A stretch of DNA of 20,240 nt from NCBI RefSeq assembly GCF_000499385.1, contig NW_013651711.1:1-20240 (forward strand), given 5' to 3'. Shown here in pieces: positions 1-8,469 of this stretch. Each line of letters starts with the position of its first letter. Positions within the stretch are counted from its first letter, which is position 1. Below the pieces are notes generated by a model. The model saw only the letters and a program-made list of their open reading frames with translations. It had not been told where the DNA came from and did not search any database. The translations under genes and the position numbers were made by a program. The stretch comes from Eimeria necatrix (Eukaryota > Apicomplexa > Conoidasida > Eucoccidiorida > Eimeriidae).

Positions 1-1
1 A

Positions 2-1495
2 TTACCGCCGGAACGTCCTCATGATCACCATATTCTCCTTGTGCCTGGAAAACTTCCAGCGAAATCTGCAAGATACCGTATGACCCCAGATCAGCTCACA
101 TTCCACAAACAGGAAATAGCTAAATTATTGGACAATAGTTGGATCGGACCGACCTATTCGCCTATTTGCTCTCCTACGATCATGGTGGACAAACGTGATG
201 ATGGCTCCGGGGAGCGGAAGATGCGTATGGTTGTCAATTACCAGGCTCTAAATACCCTTACGATAGCCCCTCATTTTCCACTACCTCCGATTCAAGCCAT
301 TCTGGAGCTGCTGGGAGGCGCCAAGTATTTTTCCACCTTGGATCTTGAAGCAGGATTCCATCAAATACGTATGGCTAAGCAAGACCGGTGGAAGACGGCT
401 TTCCGGTCCGTTCTCGGACTATTCGAGCACCGAGTGATGCCCTTCGGCCTTAAGGGTGCTCCCGCTACGTTTCAGGCCAATATTAATGCCTATCTACAAC
501 CTTTACTGGAACAGGGCGTTATTGCGTACCTAGATGATATACTTATCTATAGTTCCGATCTCTCTGGGCACGTTTCTCTTCTGCGACAATTCCTAAGCAT
601 TTTTCTTAGACACCAGTTCTACCCAAAGTTCCGCAAATGCAAGTTTGCAAGGCAAACAATTACATATTTGGGTTATACCATTTCTGCTGCGGGGATCAAA
701 CCTGCAGAAGATAAAATCGCAGCCATCCGGCTCTGGCCAGAGGTGCTGGAGAACGAAACGCAAGTGCGCCAGTTCCTCGGTACCATCAATAACTGTCGCA
801 TGTTCATGGGACCGGACTATGCAGACGTCGCCCGGCCGCTGGTTGATCGTACGCGTAAAGACGTCAGTTTCGAATGGATGGAACTTCACAAGCAAGCGGT
901 GCGGCAGCTCAAACAGCGCTTAATCGACTTCACTACACTACAATTCCCTGACACCACGAAACCCTTGGAATTATACACGGACGCCTCTGGTTATGCGATC
1001 GGAGCAGTTCTGCAACAAGACGGCAAGCCCATCGGCTTCCTCAGCGAAGTCATGAACCCCACGCAACAGAGATACTCGATCTACGATCAGGAACTCTTGG
1101 CGTTGATCACGGCCCTGGACAAGTGGTCGCACTTGCTCCGTGTCTCCAAGGTAACGGCTTACACTGATCATCAATCTCTCACCCATCTCCAACGCCTCCA
1201 AGCATCGAAGCCTCTGCGCGGACGCACCGCACGCTGGTTAGACTTCCTCGCCGAGTTCCCGAATTTGCACATCACCTATGTTCAAGCAGCGCGCAATCAA
1301 GTGGCTGATGCCTTGTCTCGCCGTCCCCGTTTTCCTAACACCTGCTCGCACGACACACCACCAACACCCCTGATGCCTGCAGTAGCACAAGTGCGCGCGG
1401 CTCCTCGCTCTCGTGGTCGGCCTGCCAAGTACAGGGAGCTCGCCGGAATTCGTTCGCGACGACCCAGACGACGCAGCCTGCCGTCCGCACTTTGA
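2..1495 (+). CDS. pol: Pol: reverse transcriptase and RNase H of a Ty3/gypsy element (5' partial)
   Basis: The reading frame is open from position 2 and runs in from outside the window, so no true start codon is present here. The RT domain covers roughly 60-700. It contains the FSTLDLEAGF block (about 331-360), the PFGLKGAPATFQ block and the catalytic YLDD at 527-538. RNase H follows (about 960-1325). Its four acidic residues are all in place: D in YTDAS (980), E in YDQELLAL (1091), D in YTDHQS (1166) and D in VADALSRR (1307). The enzyme would copy the element RNA into DNA and degrade the RNA strand. After RNase H comes a basic, proline-rich linker with an AT-hook-like RGRPAK (1412-1429). The frame stops at TGA 1493-1495, but the same frame continues directly into integrase, so this stop is probably a disabling mutation rather than the natural end. 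Confidence 0.95.
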   Translation, partial: LPPERPHDHHILLVPGKLPAKSARYRMTPDQLTFHKQEIAKLLDNSWIGPTYSPICSPTIMVDKRDDGSGERKMRMVVNYQALNTLTIAPHFPLPPIQAILELLGGAKYFSTLDLEAGFHQIRMAKQDRWKTAFRSVLGLFEHRVMPFGLKGAPATFQANINAYLQPLLEQGVIAYLDDILIYSSDLSGHVSLLRQFLSIFLRHQFYPKFRKCKFARQTITYLGYTISAAGIKPAEDKIAAIRLWPEVLENETQVRQFLGTINNCRMFMGPDYADVARPLVDRTRKDVSFEWMELHKQAVRQLKQRLIDFTTLQFPDTTKPLELYTDASGYAIGAVLQQDGKPIGFLSEVMNPTQQRYSIYDQELLALITALDKWSHLLRVSKVTAYTDHQSLTHLQRLQASKPLRGRTARWLDFLAEFPNLHITYVQAARNQVADALSRRPRFPNTCSHDTPPTPLMPAVAQVRAAPRSRGRPAKYRELAGIRSRRPRRRSLPSAL

Positions 1496-1809
1496 CCTTC
1501 GCCGCCGGAACCCAACCCAGAGGTGGAACACCCTACCCCTACAATGAAGACACCAGCTGACCCTCCTGATGTGCGTCATTGGCCGCAAGCTTACTCGAAG
1601 TGTCCTGTTTTTCGCGTTCCCTACAAAGCCGCAGCAAACCAACCAGGAGAAGCTCTGCAAATCGAGTTTTGTAATCGCCAATTTATCTTTCCCTACGTGC
1701 AGCCTTACCTGCACATCCGCGTTCATGGACTGTGGCGCATCTGCGTCCCACAATTCCCTGAGTTCCTTACTCACGTTCTGCATTCGCATCATGACCATGT
1801 CACAGCCGG
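1496..1809 (+). pseudogene. pol: Pol: linker and first half of integrase zinc finger, interrupted by an LTR
   Basis: This piece is in the same frame as the RT-RNase H segment and lies just after its TGA. The first part is proline-rich linker. From about 1700 it resembles the region before a gypsy integrase, with a histidine-rich stretch ending in HHDHVTAG. That is the first half of the HHCC zinc-binding domain, which helps integrase multimerise and bind DNA ends. The coding sequence is cut at 1809/1810 by the solo LTR and resumes at 2218 with the matching half (HRGQKK, then YYWPGM and a CTHC pair). The 5-bp GCCGG at 1805-1809 is repeated at 2218-2222 as the target-site duplication. As it stands, reading continues a short way into the LTR and stops. 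Confidence 0.8.
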
Positions 1810-2217
1810 TGTAGTGCACAGACACTACAATGGGGCTGGTTAGTGCTCTAGAGAGGATAGCTAGCCAGCGACCTACGAGGGGGCGCAAGACTGGAGGGAG
1901 ACAGGGCCCTCTTACCAGACAAAAAAGTAAGAGAAATTGATTATTATTTTATATGCACACGTGAATTCGTGGAATTGCGTGGAGACTGGGGCTGGAGACA
2001 GCGCCGGCGCCAGGCAAACCTCCCTCCCTTAGGGACTAGGAGGCGAGCTCCCAGGAGGGTGCGAAACAGACAGCCAGATTTGATAACCTCATGATTTTGT
2101 ATCCTTAATCGCAATAGCTGTAGTTTCTAGGGAATGGACTAGCGTAGGGTGCAGTGTATAGACCCGGCCCAAGGGACTGGAAGCACGTAGTCGTAGCTGC
2201 GGGCGCAGTGCACTACA
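1810..2217 (+). mobile_element. Solo LTR A (408 bp) inserted in the integrase zinc-finger coding region
   Basis: The insert starts TGTAGTGCAC and ends GTGCACTACA, a 10-bp terminal inverted repeat with the TG...CA ends typical of LTRs. It is flanked by a perfect 5-bp duplication GCCGG (1805-1809 and 2218-2222), the size made by Ty3/gypsy integrases. It is related along its length to the 3' LTR at 4098-4507 and is about 96% identical by eye to solo LTR B at 3213-3620, with the same length. No coding capacity, primer-binding site or polypurine tract lies inside, so it is best read as the product of LTR-LTR recombination that removed the interior of a younger element. A MITE is the alternative, but homology to an LTR in its proper position argues against it. 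Confidence 0.88.
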
Positions 2218-2853
2218 GCCGGCCATCGAGGCCAGAAGAAGACCTTTGTGGCTCTCAGCAAGCACTACTACTGGCCAGGAATGCGCGCCTACACTACTGC
2301 TTGTGTTGAGTCATGTACCCACTGTCGAGCGTCAAAGTCTATTAACCAGAAACCTGCAGCCCTTCTTCAACAGTTGCTCATCCCTTCTCATCGATGGGCG
2401 CACGTGAGCCTCGACTTTATCACAGATCTTCCCCTTACAACGACAGCGCACGACTCGATCCTTGTCATGGTCGACTCCCTCAGCAAGATGGCTCATTTCG
2501 TGCCTGCAAAGAAGTCATTCACAGCAGCAGACACCGTGGAGCTTCTCGCAGACCGCCTTATCCGCTATCACGGTTTTCCAGAGGTGCTCATATTGGAACG
2601 CGACCCCCATTTCCAGTCGGATCTCTGGCAACAACTCTGTCGCCTCTTTAACATCAAACGGTGCATGTCCTCGCCCTTCCATCCCCAAAGCGACGGCCAA
2701 ACTGAACGGGTTAACCGCACACTGGAGCAGACGCTTCGTACCTATATCAAATCTGACGAATGCGAGTGGGAGCGTTTGCTTCCGGCCTTGGAACTTGCCT
2801 ACAACACAACAAGCCATTCATCCACTGAGCTCTCTCTCCCTTTGAGGTCATGA
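2218..2853 (+). pseudogene. pol: Pol: integrase catalytic core (DD35E fold) with altered second aspartate
   Basis: Coding resumes after the LTR with HRGQKK and then HYYWPGM, followed by CVESCTHC, the cysteine half of the zinc finger. The catalytic core follows. The first aspartate is in LDFITDLP (2413). The third residue, glutamate, is in DGQTERVN (2704). The second catalytic position, normally D in an SDRDP-type motif, reads LERDP with E encoded at 2596-2598. The gap between positions two and three is exactly 35 residues. Integrase would join element cDNA ends to host DNA in the nucleus. The frame is lost at about 2828-2840, where a CT run (GAGCTCTCTCTCCC) appears expanded by two bases before the expected PFEVM block, and it terminates at 2851-2853. 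Confidence 0.9.
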
Positions 2854-3212
2854 TTGAACCCGTTGACTGCTGCGGACCTTGATATCATAGGCGCGTTTTC
2901 TCCTACGCTCACTCCTCAGATGACTAAGCTTTTCTGACAGCTCTGCGACAGAGCACAGAGTTACATCCTGAAGGCGAAATGGCAGCAGAAGTACTACGCT
3001 GACACAAAGCGCCGACCAGTGGAGTATGCGGTGGGAGACAAGGCCTGGCTCAGCAGCAAGCACCTACCGCCTTTCAACAGCTGCCCTAAGTTCGAGCCCC
3101 GTTACCGCGGACCCTTCGAAGTCATCGAACGCATAGGAACTGTCGCTTACCGTCTCGCTCTGCCTCCCACTTATGAATGCCATAACGTTTTCCACGTTTT
3201 GCAGCTAGTTCC
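2854..3212 (+). pseudogene. pol: Pol: integrase C-terminal (GPY/F) domain, frameshifted
   Basis: From about 2857 the frame of the integrase core is regained (NPLTAADLDIIGAF), and it is open except for a TGA at 2935-2937 within LF-stop-QLCDRA. Downstream the sequence reads KAKWQQKYYADTKRR and then VGDKAWLSSKHL. It continues with RYRGPFEVIERIGTVAYRLA, the GPY/F module of gypsy integrases, which binds DNA and supports multimerisation. It ends with the conserved HNVFHVLQLVP, which normally precedes the chromodomain linker. The segment is cut at 3212/3213 by the second solo LTR and continues at 3621. Family membership is clear from motif order. The breaks are visible by reading frame, but I cannot prove which bases were lost. 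Confidence 0.85.
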
Positions 3213-3620
3213 TGTAGTGCACAGACACTACAATGGGGCTGGTTAGTGCTCTAGAGAGGATAGCTAGCCAGCGACCTACGAGGGGTCGCAAGACTGGAGG
3301 GAGACAGGGCCCTCTTACCAGACAAAAAGTAAGAGAAATTGATTATTATTTTATATGCACACGTAAATTCGTGGAATTGCATGGAGACTGGGGCTGGAGA
3401 CAGCGCCGGCGCCAGGGCAAGCCTCCCTCCCTTCGGGACTAGGAGGCGAGCTCCCGGGAGGGTGCGAAACAGACAGACAGATTTGATAAACTCATGATTT
3501 TGTATCCTTAATCGCAATAGCTGTAGTTTCTAGGGAATGGACTAGCGTAGTGTGCAGTTTATAGACCTGGCCCAAGGGACTGAAAGCACGTAGTCGCAGC
3601 TGCGGGAGCAGTGCACTACA
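3213..3620 (+). mobile_element. Solo LTR B (408 bp) inserted between integrase and chromodomain
   Basis: The insert has the same termini as LTR A (TGTAGTGCAC...GTGCACTACA), the same length of 408 bp, and differs from it at about 16 positions, including two 1-bp indels. It is flanked by a perfect 5-bp duplication GTTCC (3208-3212 and 3621-3625). It lies in the same orientation as its host element. The intact duplication and the close match to LTR A suggest both inserted fairly recently, after the host element, whose own LTR is clearly more diverged. Confidence 0.88.
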
Positions 3621-3920
3621 GTTCCTCACCGCCCCCGCCCTCCCGCTTTGGTTCCCTCGGCAGCCGACGCTGCCTGGCCTCCTATCCACGATGCAGCAGG
3701 CACTCCCACAGAGGAATACAAAGTCGACTATATTATGGACCAACGCGGCTCGGGATATGCAGCCCAGTACCTCGTGAAGTGGCGCGGGACCCCTGAAGAT
3801 CAAGCCACATGGGAGCCAGCGCACCACCTTACAGGCTGCCCGGCTTTGCTTCGCGCTTGGCGCCGCCGCGAACGAAGACGTCTTCAGGCTCAAAACAACA
3901 TTGGTCCTGCCGAGGCGTAG
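3621..3920 (+). pseudogene. pol: Pol: C-terminal chromodomain
   Basis: After the LTR the protein continues with a proline- and alanine-rich spacer and then a chromodomain at 3711-3830. It begins EEYKVDYIMD, has the core strand QYLVKWRG and ends ATWEPAHHL. The aromatic residues Y (in EYKVDY), W (in VKWRG) and W (in ATWEP) match the cage that binds methylated histone tails in HP1-like and chromoviral chromodomains. In chromoviruses this domain directs integration to particular chromatin. An arginine-rich tail follows, and the natural end of Pol is TAG at 3918-3920. The segment is not expressed in frame with integrase because of LTR B. Confidence 0.92.
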
Positions 3921-4085
3921 ACGTATGTTTCCGCCACATTCCACCTCCTACAGCAAGGGCACCCTTCAATGAGCAGGTGGGAGGGAGCTCTGCGCACCGC
4001 TTGCGCTCACGACGTCAGCTTTAGAAGAGCACAGAGATTGAAAAGGCAAAAATAATGGGTTTTGGGTAAGTCTCTTCAGTCCGGC
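3921..4085 (+). other. 3' untranslated spacer of the chromovirus
   Basis: This short non-coding stretch lies between the Pol stop codon and the polypurine tract. I see no further open frame or motif in it. Confidence 0.6.
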
Positions 4086-4096
4086 AAGGGGGGAAG
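4086..4096 (+). other. Polypurine tract (plus-strand primer site)
   Basis: AAGGGGGGAAG is an 11-base all-purine run ending one base before the TG of the 3' LTR. In Ty3/gypsy elements the RNase H-resistant polypurine tract just upstream of the 3' LTR primes plus-strand DNA synthesis. Its position fixes 4098 as the LTR start. Confidence 0.85.
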
Positions 4097-4097
4097 T

Positions 4098-4507
4098 TGT
4101 AGTGCACAGACACTACAATGGGGCTGGCTAGTGTCCTAGAGACGATAGCTAGCTAGCGACTTACAAGGGTTTGCAACAATGGAGGAGGACAGCACCCTCC
4201 TAATAGGATGAAAGTAAAGACTGTCTATTAGTTCTATTGAATAGGTGAAATGTGTGGAAATTGTGTGGAGACTGGAGCTGGCGATGGCGCCGGGACCAGT
4301 GCGGGCCTCCTCCCCATAGGGCCTAGGAGGCGAGCTCCCAGAGTGGGGCGAATCGAACAGACAGATTTTGAAACACTTAGGAATTATTGTATTTCGATGG
4401 AATTAAGCTACACAGTCCGAGAAATGGGCCTACGCTAGGCGTAGTTTGTAGGCCTGTTCGAGGGGCAGGAAGCAGCGTAGTCGCAGCAGTAGGCGCTGCG
4501 CACTACA
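4098..4507 (+). mobile_element. 3' LTR of the chromovirus
   Basis: This 410-bp LTR starts TGTAGTGCACAGACACTACA and ends CGCACTACA. It is homologous along its length to the two solo LTRs but clearly more diverged (by eye about 70-75% identity). The best conserved blocks are the first 50 bases, the TGTGTGGAGACTGG-like block near 4260, the GGAGGCGAGCTCCC block near 4327 and the 3' end. It follows the polypurine tract directly. An extra copy of its last 31 bases follows at 4508-4538. Confidence 0.9.
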
Positions 4508-4538
4508 GTAGTCGCAGCAGTAGGTGCTGTGCACAACA
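4477..4538 (+). repeat. 31-bp tandem duplication of the 3' LTR terminus
   Basis: Unit 1 is 4477-4507 (GTAGTCGCAGCAGTAGGCGC...CACTACA) and unit 2 is 4508-4538 (GTAGTCGCAGCAGTAGGTGC...CACAACA), with three differences. Unit 2 carries the less canonical terminus. It may be the end of another, older LTR that this element lies against, or a replication slip. Confidence 0.85.
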
Positions 4539-4639
4539 GAGCCCGTGACGCATATGCCCCATTATCTTAAAAGGAAGCACTGCAGGCATGTTCACACTGC
4601 GTAGTCTCCATGAACTGCAGAGACATTCAGGACGGGGCT

Positions 4640-5215
4640 CGAGGAGGTGTTTCTTAGTTCTACAAAGTTTGCGGCCAAGAACATGCGGCAGTGTCACACC
4701 AACTCAAGAGGCCAGACCATTTCAGCCTCGTTCTACGACATCTCTGGCCTTACATATATGGCTATTGGCTTGTCTCAGCTTTTACACCTTCTACATCAAT
4801 CGTACAGTCAACACTTAAGCCGTTGCTTCACAAACTTGCATTTGCTGATTGGTGTAGGATTGGTACCTGGAAAAGATACTGAGAAGCTTTAGCGGAATGC
4901 TACTTTGCCTGCCTAGGACAAAGCTGTGTAAAAGCACGGAAGCGTTAAACGCCCCAGCACCCCTAGATACGCGCTGATGTTGGCATGAAAGGCAGTTGGG
5001 GATCCCTTGATAAGAAAGGCAAAATGCCGCATCGAAATATCCTCACAATAGAACGGAAAGCCCTCTTTCACGGCCTTCCTTGACCGTGCGTAGCTGATGC
5101 GGGCTGGCTTCCATGGCTTCCATGAAGTACGGAGGACTATCACGAACAGGCTATCTTGCCACCACGAGCCACAAGAGAAAATACTTGGAGCCTATTCACC
5201 CTCTAAATGGCAGCG
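4640..5215 (-). pseudogene. Degenerate gypsy reverse transcriptase relic, opposite orientation
   Basis: Read on the minus strand, this region holds collinear, frameshifted remains of the same RT that lies at 300-800. In order from 5215 downwards, an AILELLGGAKYF-like block has 15 of 16 bases matching at 5177-5192. Next comes a block like HQIRMAKQDRWKTAF (about 5060-5110), then KGSPTAFHANISAYL (about 4965-5010) matching KGAPATFQANINAYL. A 15-base perfect inverted match follows, GCAAATGCAAGTTTG (4831-4845 against 633-647), coding for the RKCKF region. Then comes CTIDVEGVKAE (about 4770-4805) matching YTISAAGIKPAE. Weaker similarity continues to about 4640. Several stops and frameshifts show that it is long dead. 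It must come from a separate, older insertion. Confidence 0.82.
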
Positions 5216-5789
5216 AAGCTGTGCCATTATGAATCTGAGCCAAAAAGAGCTTTGTACAATGGATAACTGAATTTTCTCAAATTCTGCCCAAACAATTGTT
5301 AGAACTGATGCTCGTGAGGGCGACGTGATAGCGATCTGACTGCTGATGCGTCGGAAGAGACTGCTTGTGTCCACGTGCTAGCCCGCTTCTGCCAACTGCA
5401 GCCCCTCATTAGAAACTTTGCACAGGGAGGGGCAGCGCGCTGTTTCTCTCCTTTGACACGCCCGGAATCTACGAAGGGCGACACGATGCACTCCGGTAGA
5501 GCTATCCAACTAACATGTGGCGTTGTCTTCAGTTGGGAAAATCTTCCATGGTGTTGAACCCTGCAGCTAGTGCACACATCTGTTTGCATCTCAACACTTT
5601 GCCAGTGTTTACCTCCCAACGTGTTCGCCCGTAGCCCTCTAGATTATAAGTACTGCTCTCCTTAGGTTCACCTGGTGTAGGTCTCTCTCTTTCACATGGG
5701 CTCGTCGTAGGCCTTCTAGTGGCTATATCTGATTTCGCAGCACATCTTGCACTTGTTTCCAAATATCCTTGTCCATTGCTTCATTGTGC
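5216..5789. other. Spacer between gag and RT relics, no gene
   Basis: If the two minus-strand relics are one element, this is where protease would lie. I see only a weak VDSG tetrapeptide in a minus-strand frame near 5470, which is too short to count. No other coding signal is convincing. Confidence 0.3.
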
Positions 5790-5990
5790 GACACACTTTC
5801 TTGCTTAGTGTCCCCGCCATTTACAGTCAAAACAAGCTAATGCCTTCTCTAGGGCTTCCTTCCTATTAAGCATCCTATTCCTTCGATGCTCGTGCCGTTG
5901 CGTCTGCTGCTCGCACTCTTAGCAGCCTTGAAAGCTCGCAGAACTTCATCGTACTTCCCTTTTTTGTTGAGTCGAGACTGCACGTGCCAG
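5790..5990 (-). pseudogene. Probable gag relic with CCHC zinc knuckle, opposite orientation
   Basis: On the minus strand 5834-5793 reads CFDCKWRGH-stop-ARKC, a perfect C-x2-C-x4-H-x4-C spacing with one TAA inside. This is the nucleic-acid-binding knuckle of retroelement Gag. Immediately upstream on the same strand, in another frame, is a basic stretch (LNKKGKYDEVLRAFKAAKSA, about 5912-5980) like the region between capsid and knuckle. It lies on the same strand as, and 5' of, the RT relic at 4640-5215, the order expected for gag-pol, so both may be parts of one old element. The match rests on a short motif, hence moderate confidence. Confidence 0.5.
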
Positions 5991-8469
5991 AGATTGTTTT
6001 CGTTGTCTCCTCTGAAGCTAATTGCTTTACTGCTTCTAATGTTTCCAATGCTTTACCTGAGTTCATGGGGTTTTTGGCGTAGAAGGAGCCATGCAACACA
6101 ACTGTTCTCATGGTTACACATGCTCAATGCGTCTTTAATCGATTCTGGCCAGCCCTTCTGGCATTTTCGCTGGGAAGAATGTACAGGACCCACTGTGGAA
6201 CATTTGCTTCACGAACCGCCAGTTGCCCAAGTGTATTGTGTTCTCGGGATGCATCCGCTGCAGTAGGGCAGAACCTGTGGCCCGACTCAACACTCTAGAA
6301 TGTCAAAAGACCTCCGGAAGGCCTATTGAGGTGCTCATGATGCTTTCGTCCTCTTGTTCCAGAGAGTCGTTGCGGAAACATGCCCTCTTGAAATGCTGTT
6401 GCTTCATGACTCAGCTGTACAAACTTGCCAACCGCGCCACCAGCCTGTGAAACTGGAGATACAACCGTGTGATCTCTTGCACCACGCAACGATTGCGGCT
6501 CCTTCATTTCAGTCCCCAATTATCTAAATTTTTCGCTTTGGCAAATAGTACTCGGTGCTTCCCGTTTGGGTAATTCCGGTTTAGATGATTCGGGTACCCA
6601 TATTGCCGGACCTCTACAGAGGAGCAAACCCCGTTTTAACGAGACGCGCCACTCCCAAGCTCCAACAGTTTGCTCCATATCTGAACGTGGTCTGTGGCTG
6701 TTGAGATCGTAGGAAGCTCTTGTTCCGAAATGGCTGAAATCTGTAATGCTTCAAGCGTGGCGTAGCGTCCAGAGGTTTCCCAGTGGGCAACCTACTTCCT
6801 GGTGTTACGCCCAACTGCTCAACTACCCAACTACCCCATCAATGAAACTGAACCGTCACATTTAGAAAAGCAAAAAGCTCTAAACAAATCTTAACCAGCT
6901 GTTTTCCCTGTGCCTGTCGCTGCAGCGAGTTCAGGGTTTCTCCACAGTGCAGTCTCGCCGCTTGCGTGGCTTTGCAGCAGAGCGGCGGGAGCCTACCAGC
7001 CTCACTACCCCGCTTATTTTTGCCTATTGTTGCTTTCTAATAGGTTTAACATGTTTTGGCTACTCTCTCAACCTCACAAGACGAAGTTCTTGGCCTACCA
7101 TCGAAAATTGCTGATGTGAACAAAAATTCCAAATTTCAACGCAAATTGTTAGCATTAAAGGCATTGATTTACCACCAAAAAAGCGTTGTAGGCTTTCAAT
7201 TGCCTAGGGAGCCAACGTAGAGAGATATGATCATGTTAGTAGTAAGTCTAGCAAAGCTTTACACTAGCATAACCGTATCGCGTAGTAGGACGCTCCAAGT
7301 ATATTAGGATCAAGGCATGGAAGCACTGATACCAAAAACAAATTTTTCTGGATTTGGGGCGGGCCTCTTTTGTGGGCATGCGCTGACCACGAGCTCCGTT
7401 GGTGGCTGCTGTTGGACTATTTTCCGCCCAAACCGTACTCCCGACTTCCCCTGCGAGTGGCGCGTGTGTTGGAGTGTGGTTAACGAGCCGCTACAGGCAC
7501 TAGGCTGTTTCTCCAGAGGCTACCTTTAGAGGTGTTTTTCTTGGCAAGCCGGAAAATCTGTGTACTGTCAGTCAAAATGATTGTCCAGGAGGCTAAAAGG
7601 TAGTGGAGTCGCAGACAGCTTGCTCGGCGGGCCATAACAGAACAGACGAGAAACTCGTCTAAGATATGATATGGTTATTCAACGAATAATACAATTCATT
7701 CAAAAACGAGAGACTGCGGAAGTAATTTGCCTACCGCTGGCCAGCCTAACTTGGATCGTTCAGGTACTGACTGGGATCTCACACTGCAGAAGCTTGGGGC
7801 ATAGGTAATTAATTTCCTTAGTTTTTTCCCACAAACAAAACATAAAATCGCTTTGTCTTTTTATATGGGAGAGGATGCTACTTCGTGTGATGCTTTGTGT
7901 TTACATTTGTCATTTATGTAGCTCCACTCGACTCCTGGTGAGGTAATGGGACCCAAAGCAGGCTCAGGTTGACCAAAGTTTTCCTAGCTTTCCAACATTT
8001 GTTACCTGAGGGCATCACTTCATGGACAATTAATACATTGCGAAGAGCACTTGATTCTAAGAAGCGGCGTCAAAGCAGCAATAAGCACACTTCACCGTGG
8101 ACGGTGCCAGCCGCCCGTTCCCAAGTGTGCTCCATACGCAGACTACAGCAACTGCTCGGAAGAAAGAGTGTGCGAGCTCACAAATTGCAAATCCCGCCCG
8201 TTCCTGTCAGTTAGCTGTTTACATTGTAGAAATCATACCTGGCGCTCAAGGTATTCACGATCAAGTGCTGTTAGGGGCTTTTTCGTCGATCGTACGCCGT
8301 CGTGGACAGCAGTGTCCATGCAGCTTGTTCGTCTCCAGAGCTCCCTCCCACAGCAAATACGTCCTCTTCCTTTAGAAAAACATAGTTCCATTCCGGAAGG
8401 CTTCTCTTGTCATTCTTTAATCATACTTGAGAATCACCTTTTTCACGAACGCATCCAGGAGTCGCCAAG
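5991..8469. other. No gene recognised (upstream flank of the secreted-protein gene)
   Basis: Both strands hold only short open frames with no motif I know. The part nearest 8469 should contain the promoter and 5' untranslated region of the next gene, but I see no clear initiator or TATA element. The first few hundred bases may hold further decayed retroelement sequence. Confidence 0.4.

Larger units (their letters stand above)
1..4507 (+). mobile_element. Ty3/gypsy chromovirus, 5'-truncated by window edge, nested and inactive
   Basis: The order RT, RNase H, integrase, chromodomain, polypurine tract, LTR is that of a chromovirus (Ty3/gypsy, Metaviridae-like). Gag, protease, the 5' LTR and the primer-binding site would lie before position 1. 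The copy contains two solo LTRs of a related subfamily inside pol, at least two in-frame TGA codons (1493 and 2935) and a pair of frameshifts around 2828-2857, so it cannot make a full polyprotein. Removing each inserted LTR plus one 5-bp duplication would put the flanking frames back in register, which shows that the insertions came after the element had landed. The element has no target-site duplication that can be checked, because its left end is outside the window. Confidence 0.93.

Noticed and set aside
593..1888. Several minus-strand open frames opposite the RT-RNase H region
   Set aside because: They mirror a well supported coding strand and show no motifs, so they are shadows.
1810..2217. 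MITE or other DNA-transposon origin of the 408-bp inserts, suggested by the 10-bp inverted termini
   Set aside because: The homologous sequence after the polypurine tract at 4098 sits in a true LTR position, and the 5-bp duplication and TG...CA ends fit LTRs.
5440..5490. VDSG tetrapeptide on the minus strand as a protease active site of the relic
   Set aside because: Four residues with no supporting flanks are too little evidence, though the location would fit.
5875..6298. Hydrophobic plus-strand frame 5886-6266 as a membrane protein
   Set aside because: It lies opposite the probable gag relic. Its leucine richness comes from the complement of basic, lysine-rich Gag-like sequence.
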